Shown: positions 1-9,018, counted from the first letter of the stretch. The stretch is DNA of 64,000 bases from Costertonia aggregata (GCF_013402795.1 NZ_CP058595.1:1461501-1525500); one strand, 5' to 3'. The notes: generated from the letters alone by a model not told the origin. Numbers and translations: made by a program.

Positions 1-698
1 TTTGTTTTTCCTTTGGCACTTTTCTGTATTTGATTTCTTATGGTTATTGGTTCTGCGTTTGTACGAAACCATATATTTATTTTTTCATTGTCCAAATTTT
101 CTAAGATCCCATCTGAACACAACAGAAAAAAATCGTTCTCTACGATATCATCTATTTTGCAAGTAGCTATTCTAGTTTGGGTTTTCCCATTCACGGCTCT
201 TGTGATAACATTCTTTTTAGGGTGGGTTTTGGCTTCCTCTTCGGAAATCTCACCCATTTCCAAAAGACTTTGTACGTGTGAGTGGTCTTTGGTTTGAAAC
301 AATATCCCACCATTTCTTATATGGTATATTCTACTATCCCCGACCCAACCCAATGTTGCACTATTCCCCTTTTTTGAAAAACAAATAATGGTAAGTGTAC
401 TGGCCATCTGCAAAGAATCCGGGTTATTGTTAGCGTAGTGCCTTAGTTGTTCCTCTACATACCTTAACCCTTTTTCCAATAGCTTATCATCCTCGACATT
501 GTTACTCGCTTTTTTTAAATACACAGGAAAATGTTCGCATATCAGCTTCGAAGCCACCGCTCCTTTTGCTTGACCGCCTACACCATCGCATACTAAAAAG
601 ACCGTGTCATTTTTATTTGGAGAAACGGGGTATACCGCATCTTCGTTATTGGTACGTTCCCCCAATTCATTTAGATACTCTGGTTGAAACAGCTTCAT
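1..698 (-). CDS. PP2C-family protein serine/threonine phosphatase (3' end outside window)
   Basis: Metal-dependent Ser/Thr phosphatase expected to reverse phosphorylation by the Hanks-type kinase of the same cluster. The open frame runs off the left edge, so about 232 residues are visible. PP2C motifs occur in the usual order: an ERTNNED block at residues 14-20, the metal-binding DG at 38-39 followed by VGG, GDSR at 120-123 and SDG at 195-197. No signal peptide or membrane segment is seen, so it is cytoplasmic. The ATG at 696-698 overlaps the TGA of the upstream gene (ATGA), which implies translational coupling to that small membrane protein. The family call rests on the motif set and is firm; the substrate is inferred from the neighbourhood. 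Confidence 0.9.
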   Translation of the reverse strand, partial: MKLFQPEYLNELGERTNNEDAVYPVSPNKNDTVFLVCDGVGGQAKGAVASKLICEHFPVYLKKASNNVEDDKLLEKGLRYVEEQLRHYANNNPDSLQMASTLTIICFSKKGNSATLGWVGDSRIYHIRNGGILFQTKDHSHVQSLLEMGEISEEEAKTHPKKNVITRAVNGKTQTRIATCKIDDIVENDFFLLCSDGILENLDNEKINIWFRTNAEPITIRNQIQKSAKGKT

Positions 699-1228
699 TT
701 TTGATAGGTTTCAAATGAACGTACCATTAACTCTTCGAGGTTTTTAAATCTTATGCTCAATCCGTTGGAAGAAATTGAGATGGGCGTACCGTACTTTCTA
801 AGGTTTGCCTTCATTGCCTGTCGCTTTAGGGCACCTTTGACGTTGCCAAGGTATTTTTCTGGATTGTGTACATCTATCAACAAAAAACGTGTTCCCGACA
901 CACTTATTTTTCTGAATCCGACTATATCCACCCATTCTACAAGGCCTGCACTAACCCCACTGGAATTGTCCCATATTCCTTTTTCATCGATCTTGAGTCC
1001 AGGTTTTTTGTCAAATATTTTTTTGATGACAGCAATACAAATTCCTCCAAAAAAGACAGCTGCGACACCTCCAAATCCTATAATCCATATAGGGGAGAAT
1101 TTTCTCGTCTGCATTTCTTCCGCATTCAAAAGCATAAAAACACCTAGCGCAACAAAAAGTAGGCATCCTAAAATAATAAAGCTCATTTTTGCTTTGCTAA
1201 GCGGGACTTCAATATTGTTTTTTTTCAT
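695..1228 (-). CDS. Small membrane protein of the STM3941 type
   Basis: Protein of about 177 aa with two hydrophobic segments near the N-terminus (roughly residues 15-35 and 45-70) followed by a soluble domain of about 100 aa rich in beta-strand-like stretches (GLVEWVDIVGF, RFLLIDV). This resembles the STM3941 family of PH-like membrane proteins. I prefer the start at 1228 (MKKNNIEV) to the longer frame from 1306, because the longer version would overlap the upstream gene by 59 nt. The stop overlaps the phosphatase start by ATGA. Its coupling to a PP2C gene suggests a role at the membrane in the same signalling module; no catalytic residues were recognised. Confidence 0.65.
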   Translation of the reverse strand: MKKNNIEVPLSKAKMSFIILGCLLFVALGVFMLLNAEEMQTRKFSPIWIIGFGGVAAVFFGGICIAVIKKIFDKKPGLKIDEKGIWDNSSGVSAGLVEWVDIVGFRKISVSGTRFLLIDVHNPEKYLGNVKGALKRQAMKANLRKYGTPISISSNGLSIRFKNLEELMVRSFETYQK

Positions 1229-1247
1229 TTTTTGATTAAGATTAAAT

Positions 1248-1694
1248 TCATAAATGACCTTGTACCATGCTTTTGGCCCACTGTCTTGTTCGGACACCAA
1301 AATCATGAGCAGAGGTTTGGTTCAATAGTTCGGAAATAGTCACCGGTCGAAACATTGTACATCCGGCACAAATAGAAAGTTTAGCACGGGAACAATAGGA
1401 GTCTTCTATTATTTTTCTTTCTACGGTCGTAAGCACGATTTCATTTTTTTCTACAAAAGTCTCACATAAAACAATGGCCAGGTATTTTTCCCCTATACTG
1501 CCCTTGACCAGTTTTTGCCTTATCGTATCATACTTTGACTTTAATGCCAGTTTAGACATTTTCATTACCAACAACGAAGGCTTTCCCACAAAGGAACATG
1601 AAAACCCGACTACACCACCTTCGGTGTGCTGTGCCATAAGATTTGAAAAAGCGGTAAATGCGATAATCAAAAGTAAAGCTATACATTTTTTCAT
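1248..1694 (-). CDS. Exported protein of unknown function
   Basis: Protein of 148 aa with a clear N-terminal signal peptide (MKKC, a hydrophobic run, then LMAQ at about residue 21), so it is exported. The mature part has several cysteines, including a CAGC-like cluster in the second half, which may form disulfides. I do not recognise the family. It lies in the minus-strand signalling cluster, 40 nt after an exported lipoprotein gene and 19 nt before the membrane protein gene coupled to the phosphatase, and is probably co-transcribed with both. Confidence 0.65.
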   Translation of the reverse strand: MKKCIALLLIIAFTAFSNLMAQHTEGGVVGFSCSFVGKPSLLVMKMSKLALKSKYDTIRQKLVKGSIGEKYLAIVLCETFVEKNEIVLTTVERKIIEDSYCSRAKLSICAGCTMFRPVTISELLNQTSAHDFGVRTRQWAKSMVQGHL

Positions 1695-1734
1695 TCAATA
1701 CTCTTAATCCAATGATATACTATTGATCAAGATA

Positions 1735-2271
1735 TTACCACCGTAGCGTCCCGTTCATCGTTAAAATTGCTCCGGTTTCAACATTCTGCACTGTTGTATT
1801 CATAAATACAGCTTCTCGTAAATCTTTATTTATACTTATGGTATTGCAATCTGTAAATGTACCAAAAGTTGAATCACAACCGTATTGCCGTTGTACGCCG
1901 TTGGTCACAATGGTCATGGATACTACTTGTTCGCCGGCAACAATGATAAAACCATTTTCTGTATCTGGAGCATCTATAATTGATTCTACATAACCAGGAT
2001 CACCGGGAGATAGCGTTGGCGATTCTTCTACTATTGTAGCTCCCTGGTGTACTACGATGATTGAATCTTCCAACCCCGTAAGGTCTACCCTACCATAATC
2101 TATGTCTCCAACTTGCAATTCGTTTCCAATAGCCGCAGTATCCTCCCCTGACATCCTTATAGTTCCGGTGGCATTATTTTCATTTTGTGGTTCATTGTTT
2201 GATTCTGATGAGCAATTGGTCATAAATATCGCAGTAATCAGAAAAAGTGATAGCATTCGTAATGTTTTCAT
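1735..2271 (-). CDS. Lipoprotein of unknown function
   Basis: Protein of 178 aa with a type II signal peptide: MKTLRM, a hydrophobic stretch, and a lipobox-like TNC at about residues 18-20 followed by SSESNNE. A low-complexity Asn/Glu linker leads into a domain that looks beta-rich, with Gly/Asp turns and two further cysteines. No family was recognised. It lies 17 nt downstream of the exported coiled-coil protein gene and probably shares its promoter. The Ser and acidic residues after the lipid-attachment Cys do not allow a firm statement on surface export. Confidence 0.65.
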   Translation of the reverse strand: MKTLRMLSLFLITAIFMTNCSSESNNEPQNENNATGTIRMSGEDTAAIGNELQVGDIDYGRVDLTGLEDSIIVVHQGATIVEESPTLSPGDPGYVESIIDAPDTENGFIIVAGEQVVSMTIVTNGVQRQYGCDSTFGTFTDCNTISINKDLREAVFMNTTVQNVETGAILTMNGTLRW

Positions 2272-2288
2272 TGTCGTATGTTTTTATA

Positions 2289-2792
2289 TTATTTTTTAAA
2301 ATCAAGGGTTATGGATTTCTCACTTATTTGCTCAATATTGAAGTTCTTTCGTGTTCCCTGATGCACTTTCTGCCAAATAGCGTCAGCAGTTGCCTTGCTT
2401 TGTATTTTAATCATTATTTGACCATTGGAGTACGTTTTAATCAGTTCTTTAGCTACTTTGGATTTTGAGATTTCATTGTAAAGCTGGTTTACACTTGGGT
2501 TATCATAGGAGATCGATGTTATTGTGATTATTACGATATTTGATGAAGCCTTTTTTTTATTCTTTTTCGGGAAGAAAATATCACCAACCTTTTTCGCAGT
2601 CTCTTTCGCACCCTCTATTGTACTATCAATACTAGCAACAGTGCTGTCTATTTCAGTATTGGCTTCTTCAACGGTTTGTTCTACTTTTTCTACGCTATTT
2701 GCGGTTCTTCTTTTTTCTTTATTGTCCTGTGAAAAAATAAAACTAGCTACAACAAGAAATAGTGGTACGAGAATCTTTGTTTTTGATTTCAT
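2289..2792 (-). CDS. Exported coiled-coil protein of unknown function
   Basis: Protein of 167 aa with a signal peptide (cleavage expected after FIFSQ, about residue 22). A Glu/Thr/Ser-rich segment at about residues 28-70 (VEKVEQTVEEANTEIDS) looks like a coiled coil, a Lys-rich patch follows (FFPKKNKKKAS), and the C-terminal domain is about 85 aa. Not recognised. Its leader carries one of four copies of the cluster's two-block promoter motif (2821-2858), so it probably heads the 2792-1 transcription unit that ends in the phosphatase. It belongs to the cluster by position and promoter. Confidence 0.65.
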   Translation of the reverse strand: MKSKTKILVPLFLVVASFIFSQDNKEKRRTANSVEKVEQTVEEANTEIDSTVASIDSTIEGAKETAKKVGDIFFPKKNKKKASSNIVIITITSISYDNPSVNQLYNEISKSKVAKELIKTYSNGQIMIKIQSKATADAIWQKVHQGTRKNFNIEQISEKSITLDFKK

Positions 2793-3193
2793 TTTAAAAG
2801 TATTTGGTTACACATTCATTCGTGTATACCCCATATTTTAAAATGTCATCTTTTTAAGTATGTTTTTTGAGTTTTTTTTGAGAATAGGAATACTGACTAA
2901 AATCAATTGCCCCGTGGCAAATTTTGGTATCCGAATGAATTCACGGTACGATTGTTTTTGAAACAAAACGCTCGAACTGATACTTGGAAAGTTTTTAGGA
3001 ATTCAAAATGCGTTTCTATGTTAAACCGTAATTTCAACCCTCTTTAATGGACTTTAAAGTGTATTTGGTATAGGCCATTTTATCAAAAACCATAGATTGT
3101 CCCGTGGCCAACCACCTTTTGTATATCCAACGTACCGTTCATGTATACATAAAGCTCGTTATCCTTCGTTTTTTTGGTAAAGACCATAATTCT
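2793..3193. other. Intergenic region with promoter and an in-frame tail after the kinase stop
   Basis: Between the kinase stop codon and the next exported-protein gene lies about 400 nt without a convincing gene. It holds the two-block promoter at 2821-2858. At 3096-3193 the frame after the kinase stop stays open for about 32 codons and encodes a plausible peptide containing LYVYMNGTLDIQ before a TGA. A short TGCC-CCGT-GGCA inverted repeat lies near 2910. Nothing else was recognised. Confidence 0.5.
2821..2858 (-). promoter_or_regulatory. Candidate ECF-type promoter, copy 1
   Basis: On the minus strand CTTAAAAA is followed by GATGAC (2845-2850), 15 nt, then GTATACACG (2821-2829), 29 nt before the ATG of the exported coiled-coil gene. 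The same blocks with the same 15-nt spacing occur in front of the kinase, M48 protease and PcfJ-like genes. It is unlike the housekeeping TAnnTTTG element of this phylum. Assigning it to the ECF factor encoded at 8462-9013 is inference. Confidence 0.55.
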
Positions 3194-6010
3194 TTATTTT
3201 TTTGTTCCGGTTACCTTAAAATCGTCAAAATAAGTGGTCACACTCCCTTTTGGGTTGGAATTTATCATACCCATATAGTTGCCACCTGTAGGGTTTATTA
3301 ATTGATTTATAATTTCCATTTTACCATTTAGATAACAAGAAACATAATTACCGTTTTTAAGAACTTTTATACTATTTGTCTGATTGTTCGTTAAAACTGA
3401 AACTTGTTTAATTTTACTCCATTTACCTTTTAAATTTTTATAGAGTATCAATGTATTGTTCCCTACAACTGCAATATGATAATCGGTATTGTTCGAATCA
3501 AATACCAAACCAACTGTACCTATCTTGGAGCCTCTGGTAACCTTAACACCAACCGTATACGTTTCGGTTGTATTTAAATTAAAAAAAGCAGTTTTATTGT
3601 GGCTAACATCCTTATTTTTTACACTGAGCTTATATTTTCCAAACTCGTAGGACCAAGTTGAGTTCGTGTTGGAAAATTCGGGAAACTTTGTTGAACCAAA
3701 GGCAAAATTTTCGAGATAGTTAAACTCTTTGGCCCTTTCGGCTTTCATTTTTTTTAAGTCTGCGACTATTTTTTCTTGTGTCGTAAGCTTGGCCCCGGCA
3801 CTGACCAAAAGCTTCTCTATTTCCACGTTTTCCTGATCTCGGGCCTGTTGCAACAAGCTTTTGTCTTCATGTACAAAGTCTACGTTTTCCAATCTAGTGC
3901 TGCCTGTAGGGTGCAACAATATTTCCAAAAGTGCGGCATCTTCTTTTTCAATGGCGCTTGCTAGATTCGTATCTTCAATATACGTAACCAAGCCATTGCT
4001 GTTGACAAACAGCTTGAGCATGCGTTTAAAAGTGTCCGCATTTTCGTCAGTATACCTAACAAGCATGTTTTTTACAAAGTTCTTGAGTTTAGAAGGTGAT
4101 ACTTTGCTGGGCTTTCCAAAATCAAAAGCTTTTTTGAATTGGTCATAATCTATATTTTCAACTCCTCTGTTAAAGTTATATGCGTTTTTAGAATTCTCCC
4201 ATTTTGAGTAAAACGTAATTCCCAAAGCCAATATGAGGGTTACTACTATAGGCCAATATGTTTTTTTGTGTCGAGTTGTTTTAAAAGCATCAAAAAGCAG
4301 TACTGAAAAGCCTAAAAACAATGAAATAAACCATAAATAATATCCTATTTTCAGCTCCTGCATATATGAACTGATCAAGGGTATCTTATATCCGTTGCCA
4401 TAATCTACCGTAAGCCACCATATTGATGCAATACCTACACTGCTCACAAACAAAACCAATAAAACCCAAAGGTTTTTTTCGTGTTTTTGAAAAACGAAAA
4501 ACAATAGCGCAGTTATAAAAAATATATTGGGGAGCAATGTGAAAACCGTTAGGCTGTCACTTATCAAAAAAATGGTAGAAATCCCTGTGGTATTGCCATA
4601 AATATTGAGTAGGTAAGAAATCAAATAGCCCAAAACTGAGGTGCTCAAAAGAAAACCGGTCAAGCCCATTGTAACTGTATTTTTTCGTACGCTTCCCATC
4701 TCTTTCAGCAAAAGCCAAACAGATAACGTAACCTGAAATAGTACTACAAAACCTATACTTAAAATAGAAGTGGTTTTTTGGTTGCCCTCGAAAAAAGCCC
4801 TACCCATGTGTATTACGAAAATGATATTGTAATACATCATTAAGCCACTTACAAGCAATTTGGGCACAATGAATCCCCTACCAGGTTTTAAATAAAAAAA
4901 ACAAAAAAGAATGATGGTAAGCGGATACAGTAGAAAAACATAATGTGTGTTTTCTCCGAAAAACCAATAATACCCAAACCATAAGATATTGACCACCCCA
5001 AAAATGGCCAATATTGTTTTTTGGATTTTGGTGGGGGAAGATGATATTTCTTCTTTTACCCCTTCGTCATTGCTGTTAAAATTCCCAATATGAACGGTAC
5101 CCTCCTCGTCTGGTATGATTACCGTCCTGTCCAAATCTTCGTTATCTTCTCCAATCAATCCGAGCATTTGGCCAGCATTGGAGACCCTGTCCCCTGCATT
5201 TTTTTGGAAGCATTTTTTTAACAGTTTATGATATTGCGCTGGGACCTTGGTTAGGTCTATTTCCCCTTCGGTAATGGCTTCGTGTACCAATTCAATATCC
5301 TGTATACCATTAGCAAAAGGAAGATTACCGGTAAATATTTTATAGATGATTACCCCAACGGCCCAAAGGTCGGTTCTTGAACTTATGCTGCCATCCAATC
5401 CAAACCTTTTTTGGTATATCTGCTCTGGGGCCATGTAATGTGGAGTGCCTATCAGTTCAGTGAGTGGTTTGGTAAGATTTTCAGGTGAAAGGGTATCCTT
5501 ACTGATTCCAAAATCTGTGATCTTAGCCGAATATGTTCCTCGCTTATTTTTATTTACCAAGATGTTGCCGGGCTTTAAATCCCTATGTATAATGCCTTCA
5601 TCGTGTAGATGGCCAACACCTTTGATAATATCACTTACCAACTTATTTAACGTTGATGGCTGGGGATTTGTTCTTAGAAACTCGGTTAAGGTGCCTTGGT
5701 TGGCATACTCCATGATAATTACAGGATGGCTTCCTTCACGGCCCATCGCATCGGTATGTTTGATATAGTTTAGGCCATAATATGTGATAATGTTGGTGTG
5801 CGAGACCGCTTGTATATTCTGAAATTCTTGTTCTAAACTGTATTTTGATTTTCCGGTACTACCAGTAGTACTACCTTTTACAGCAGTTTTATAAATTTTT
5901 AAGGCTACATCTCTATTGGAGTATACATCTTTTGCCTTGAATACTTCGGCAAAAGTACCTTCGCCCAATTTATCCTTTTCAGGATTCCATTCGTATTGGT
6001 TTAGCTTCAT
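3194..6010 (-). CDS. Hanks-type Ser/Thr protein kinase with multi-pass membrane region and extracytoplasmic-like tail
   Basis: Protein of 938 aa that phosphorylates Ser/Thr residues of unknown partners. All catalytic motifs are intact: Gly-rich loop GEGTFAEV at 16-23, Lys38 (VALK), HRDLKPGN at 142-149 with Asp144, DFG at 166-168 and GTPHYMAPE in the activation segment. After a linker with acidic stretches come about nine or ten hydrophobic segments (roughly 330-620), an ankyrin-like alpha-helical part (about 670-760, with DAALLEILL and VEIEKLLVSAGA) and a C-terminal domain of about 165 aa rich in beta strands, like LamG or 3-keto-disaccharide-hydrolase-like sandwiches. Its leader carries the cluster's promoter motif. 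FHA domains of the transporter and the PP2C are the natural readers and erasers. Confidence 0.93.
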   Translation of the reverse strand: MKLNQYEWNPEKDKLGEGTFAEVFKAKDVYSNRDVALKIYKTAVKGSTTGSTGKSKYSLEQEFQNIQAVSHTNIITYYGLNYIKHTDAMGREGSHPVIIMEYANQGTLTEFLRTNPQPSTLNKLVSDIIKGVGHLHDEGIIHRDLKPGNILVNKNKRGTYSAKITDFGISKDTLSPENLTKPLTELIGTPHYMAPEQIYQKRFGLDGSISSRTDLWAVGVIIYKIFTGNLPFANGIQDIELVHEAITEGEIDLTKVPAQYHKLLKKCFQKNAGDRVSNAGQMLGLIGEDNEDLDRTVIIPDEEGTVHIGNFNSNDEGVKEEISSSPTKIQKTILAIFGVVNILWFGYYWFFGENTHYVFLLYPLTIILFCFFYLKPGRGFIVPKLLVSGLMMYYNIIFVIHMGRAFFEGNQKTTSILSIGFVVLFQVTLSVWLLLKEMGSVRKNTVTMGLTGFLLSTSVLGYLISYLLNIYGNTTGISTIFLISDSLTVFTLLPNIFFITALLFFVFQKHEKNLWVLLVLFVSSVGIASIWWLTVDYGNGYKIPLISSYMQELKIGYYLWFISLFLGFSVLLFDAFKTTRHKKTYWPIVVTLILALGITFYSKWENSKNAYNFNRGVENIDYDQFKKAFDFGKPSKVSPSKLKNFVKNMLVRYTDENADTFKRMLKLFVNSNGLVTYIEDTNLASAIEKEDAALLEILLHPTGSTRLENVDFVHEDKSLLQQARDQENVEIEKLLVSAGAKLTTQEKIVADLKKMKAERAKEFNYLENFAFGSTKFPEFSNTNSTWSYEFGKYKLSVKNKDVSHNKTAFFNLNTTETYTVGVKVTRGSKIGTVGLVFDSNNTDYHIAVVGNNTLILYKNLKGKWSKIKQVSVLTNNQTNSIKVLKNGNYVSCYLNGKMEIINQLINPTGGNYMGMINSNPKGSVTTYFDDFKVTGTKK

Positions 6011-6089
6011 TGGTGGTTATTTTAATTGGGAAACATCTGCCTTTAAATCCAGTACCGTTTTGATTTTTTCGATTTACTATATATTTTCC

Positions 6090-6127
6090 CGTATATACCC
6101 AAAAAATAAAAATATCATCTTTTTTAA
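6090..6127 (-). promoter_or_regulatory. Candidate ECF-type promoter, copy 2
   Basis: On the minus strand CTTAAAAAA is followed by GATGAT (6114-6119), 15 nt, then GTATATACG (6090-6098). It lies in the 123-nt gap between the WG-repeat gene and the kinase gene, about 80 nt before the kinase ATG. This copy is the closest match to copy 1, with agreement also inside the spacer. Its position suggests that the kinase has its own start site besides read-through from the operon. Confidence 0.55.
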
Positions 6128-6133
6128 GGTTTA

Positions 6134-7243
6134 TTACTCTTTTATCCTTTCGATGGGCGCATTACAATTTCTAAAAATTCCTGCATGATGAAACCGCATG
6201 GGAATCGTATTTTCCCCTTTTGTATTTACATATCCCCATGTACCATCTAATTTTACCGCGGCCAATTCGTATGAAAACCTTTTTGCCGCTTCATACTTTA
6301 ACGGGACTACTACATCTCCTGCTTTATTGATAAAGCCTCCATATGCATCTATAACATAGGCCAGATTGTCCCGAAAACCATGGGTCCAATAATATTTAAA
6401 TGGGATAACCTCATTGCCATTTCTATCTATAAAACCATATTTGCGCTCAAATTGTACGGCAGCCAAACCATCGGAAAATATTTGGGGTGAGTTATTTATA
6501 TCCCAAAATAGTTCTTTGTTGTACTTATAAGGTGTTATCTGTTCTCCTTTTTTATTTACGAAGCCCCATGCTTCATTTTCTGCGACCGCGGCCAAACCTT
6601 CGGAGAATATGTTGGCATTTTTATATTTAAATGGAATTATGTCTTCGCCCTCCTTATTTATGAAACCATATTTATTATTCAATTCAACTCTCGCCAAACC
6701 TTCTGAAAATTCCGAGGCATCGTCATATATTAAAGAAATTATTTCTTTACCTGTTTTATCAATGTATCCCCATTTTCCCTCTAGTTCAACTTCTGCCATA
6801 CCTTCTAAAAAAGCATAGGTCTTGGTATATATAGGTTTTACTACCTGCTCGCCAAAAGTATTTATGTAGCCCCATCTGCCGTTTACTTTAAAAGCTGCCA
6901 TTCCTTCTGAAAAAACATCAATCTCGTCATATTCATCAACATCTAGCTTAGTACCGTCAGTAGCTATCATATATGAGTTTTTCCCCAATACCATTTTGAC
7001 AAAACCATCTTCATAGAAATTATGGGATTTGCGTTTGTCATAGATTGGCGGAATTACAAATTCCCCTGTTTCATGTATAAAACCGCACTTTTCCCCAATT
7101 ACCACTTTTGCCCTGCCCTCAGAAAAACCATGGGCATAATCAAATTGCAGCGGTATTTCAAAATCCCCATTTTCATTGATGAACCCCCATGTTTTATCTA
7201 GGCAAACCGGAGCGAGGATTTTATCGTTCTTATATGCCTTCAT
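6134..7243 (-). CDS. WG-repeat protein
   Basis: Protein of 369 aa made almost entirely of about ten WG-type repeats (WGFINENG, WGYINTFG, YGFINKEG and variants), each followed by a strand pattern with IIPxxYD and a GLAxV segment, the hallmark of KWG/WG beta-repeat proteins. There is no signal peptide, so it is presumably cytoplasmic, or non-classically exported. Such proteins are usually taken as protein-interaction scaffolds. The start codon directly abuts the stop of the anti-sigma-like gene (7244), so translation is probably coupled, and the kinase gene follows. It may connect the anti-sigma factor and the kinase; no enzymatic residues are visible. Confidence 0.88.
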   Translation of the reverse strand: MKAYKNDKILAPVCLDKTWGFINENGDFEIPLQFDYAHGFSEGRAKVVIGEKCGFIHETGEFVIPPIYDKRKSHNFYEDGFVKMVLGKNSYMIATDGTKLDVDEYDEIDVFSEGMAAFKVNGRWGYINTFGEQVVKPIYTKTYAFLEGMAEVELEGKWGYIDKTGKEIISLIYDDASEFSEGLARVELNNKYGFINKEGEDIIPFKYKNANIFSEGLAAVAENEAWGFVNKKGEQITPYKYNKELFWDINNSPQIFSDGLAAVQFERKYGFIDRNGNEVIPFKYYWTHGFRDNLAYVIDAYGGFINKAGDVVVPLKYEAAKRFSYELAAVKLDGTWGYVNTKGENTIPMRFHHAGIFRNCNAPIERIKE

Positions 7244-8458
7244 TCATTTTACTTTGTAGACCACTGCTTTTATAGGCTCCCGCTCAATAAAAAGGCGCGC
7301 CAATTTGTTCGTCGTGATATCCGCTAAGACCAAAGGTGTTGGTTCTTTTGCTTTTACATCCAACGCATAAATCTGATTTTTTTGAACCAAAAAATAATGA
7401 TGTTGTCCAGATTCCTCTATTCTATATACCTTAGTGTTTTCTTTGTTCAGGTCAGCATTAATGATGAGCTCTAGACTCTCCGCGGTATTATTGAAAAAAT
7501 ACGTTTTATCCTTTGCTGAACCTTGTTTGAATCTTACTATCAGTTCCGATAGCACATACGATGCATTTTCAATAGTCGCTATGGTTACAAGAAGTTCTTC
7601 TTGTGTTGGCACTAATTTTGGGGATTTGCCAAATAATGCACCGAAGCCATTATTGCCTTGTTCTTTATCGGCTTTTCTCAATCGCATTCTGCGCTCTGTT
7701 CGTTCTATAGCATAATAATTGTTTTTAAGGCTTAAAAGGTAGTTGGAATCTTTGTTTTTTTGAATTCTTAAAGACAATAAGTCCAACCTTCCCATTAGCG
7801 GGTCACCGAACAATTTAAAAGTACCTTCATTAAAAGTGTAAGATAGGGTTTTGGAATAGCTATACCTTCTAATTGATGTAGACGGAAGTGTCTCAAAACC
7901 TCCAAGTGCCAATTGAACGTCGTCTACGGTGTTCGGTAATTGTACATCATCTTTTTTACGGTCAATCAGCGTATCATTACCCACTTTATCAATTATCGGT
8001 TTATCTTTTTTTTGCTCTTCTACCAGTTTTTCTTCATTCAAATCAAATATGGAATCAGACTTTTGGATTGTTGTAGAATCAGTATCTACAATATTGGGGT
8101 CAGGGTTTGATGTTGTGGGTTGTACATTGTTGAAAAATAAAATTGCGGCCCCTATGACCAAACTGGCTGCAACGGCCGAAGCATATATGAACAATCTACG
8201 GTATTTTCCCCTAGGTTCATTGTCGATTATATTTTTTTGGTCTTTCTTGTACTCTTCAAAATAACCTTCCAAACGTTTCTTTAGGTCCGCCTCGCCTTTC
8301 TGTGCTATTCCTTCATATACTTTTTTATAGACCGCCACTTCATTGGCGAAATCAGTATCATTGAGCAATAACTTTTCAACCGTTTCTTTTTCAGATGGGT
8401 TTAAAGTGCCGTTAAGGTATTTGTCTATCAGTTCTATATGTTTCAGATTCTCCCGCAT
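7244..8458 (-). CDS. Membrane-anchored anti-sigma-factor-like protein
   Basis: Protein of 404 aa. The N-terminal 60 residues (HIELIDKYLNGTLNPSEKE, LLNDTDFANEV) have the helical pattern seen at the start of Bacteroidota anti-sigma and sigma-regulating membrane proteins. A single transmembrane segment lies at about 89-109, followed by a Thr/Asp/Lys-rich linker and a periplasmic part of about 250 aa of unknown fold. The gene starts 3 nt after the ECF sigma gene, the classical sigma/anti-sigma arrangement. It is expected to hold the sigma factor until an envelope or phosphorylation signal arrives. The linkage to the sigma factor is strong; the signal is unknown. Confidence 0.75.
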   Translation of the reverse strand: MRENLKHIELIDKYLNGTLNPSEKETVEKLLLNDTDFANEVAVYKKVYEGIAQKGEADLKKRLEGYFEEYKKDQKNIIDNEPRGKYRRLFIYASAVAASLVIGAAILFFNNVQPTTSNPDPNIVDTDSTTIQKSDSIFDLNEEKLVEEQKKDKPIIDKVGNDTLIDRKKDDVQLPNTVDDVQLALGGFETLPSTSIRRYSYSKTLSYTFNEGTFKLFGDPLMGRLDLLSLRIQKNKDSNYLLSLKNNYYAIERTERRMRLRKADKEQGNNGFGALFGKSPKLVPTQEELLVTIATIENASYVLSELIVRFKQGSAKDKTYFFNNTAESLELIINADLNKENTKVYRIEESGQHHYFLVQKNQIYALDVKAKEPTPLVLADITTNKLARLFIEREPIKAVVYKVK

Positions 8459-8461
8459 ATG

Positions 8462-9013
8462 TTATTCCAGAGCTATTATGTCATCATAAGAAATATGGCC
8501 CCTTAATTTTTTTAGACATCTTAATTTTTGTTGGCTTGCGGAACGTGCACCTGAATAATTGAATTTTTTGGCGATTTCCTCCATTTTCGTACCTAAAAAA
8601 ATAGCCGATTCCAAAAGGGATTTGCAAGGCTCTCCCAGTTTTTCCAAAGCGTTTTCAACATATTTTTGTAATGCGATAGGGTTTTGCCTTTCACCATCCT
8701 CATCTGCCCGATTAGGAGAAAAAGACATGTCGCTGGGCACTTCATGCCTCTTTCTCCTATTGAGCTGATTGAGCCATAACCTTCTGGACACCTCGTACAG
8801 GTAAGAACTAATCTTGCCCCTTAGCTCAAAATCTCCGGACATGACTTTCTTGTAGAATACGATTACGGCTTCTTGAAAAATATCCAGCGCATCATCTTCA
8901 TTACCACTATTTTTTGAAACCAGGCTCTTTATCATACCCAAATGTTGGTATAAATGTTTTAGACAGGCTTCGTTACCTTTTTTAAGTTGATGGATAATTT
9001 CTTGGTCGGTCAT
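8462..9013 (-). CDS. ECF-type RNA polymerase sigma factor
   Basis: Protein of 183 aa with the two-domain layout of extracytoplasmic-function sigma factors. The region 2-like part (EDDALDIFQEAVIVFYKKV, then ISSYLYEVSRRLWLNQLNRRKR) is followed by a linker and a region 4-like helix-turn-helix (LGTKMEEIAKKFNYSGARSASQQKLRCLKKLR). It is followed after 3 nt by its probable anti-sigma factor. Four sites in the same cluster with a constant two-block motif are its best candidate targets. A 5-bp hairpin (9019-9032) sits only 5 nt upstream of its ATG and could affect initiation. Confidence 0.88.
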   Translation of the reverse strand: MTDQEIIHQLKKGNEACLKHLYQHLGMIKSLVSKNSGNEDDALDIFQEAVIVFYKKVMSGDFELRGKISSYLYEVSRRLWLNQLNRRKRHEVPSDMSFSPNRADEDGERQNPIALQKYVENALEKLGEPCKSLLESAIFLGTKMEEIAKKFNYSGARSASQQKLRCLKKLRGHISYDDIIALE

Positions 9014-9018
9014 TAAGG

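Noticed and set aside
40-297. Plus-strand open frame of 85 codons
   Set aside because: It lies fully inside the PP2C gene on the other strand, which has clear catalytic motifs.
753-1235. Plus-strand open frames over the small membrane protein gene
   Set aside because: They mirror a minus-strand gene that fits its operon and overlaps the phosphatase start by ATGA; the plus-strand products have no family features.
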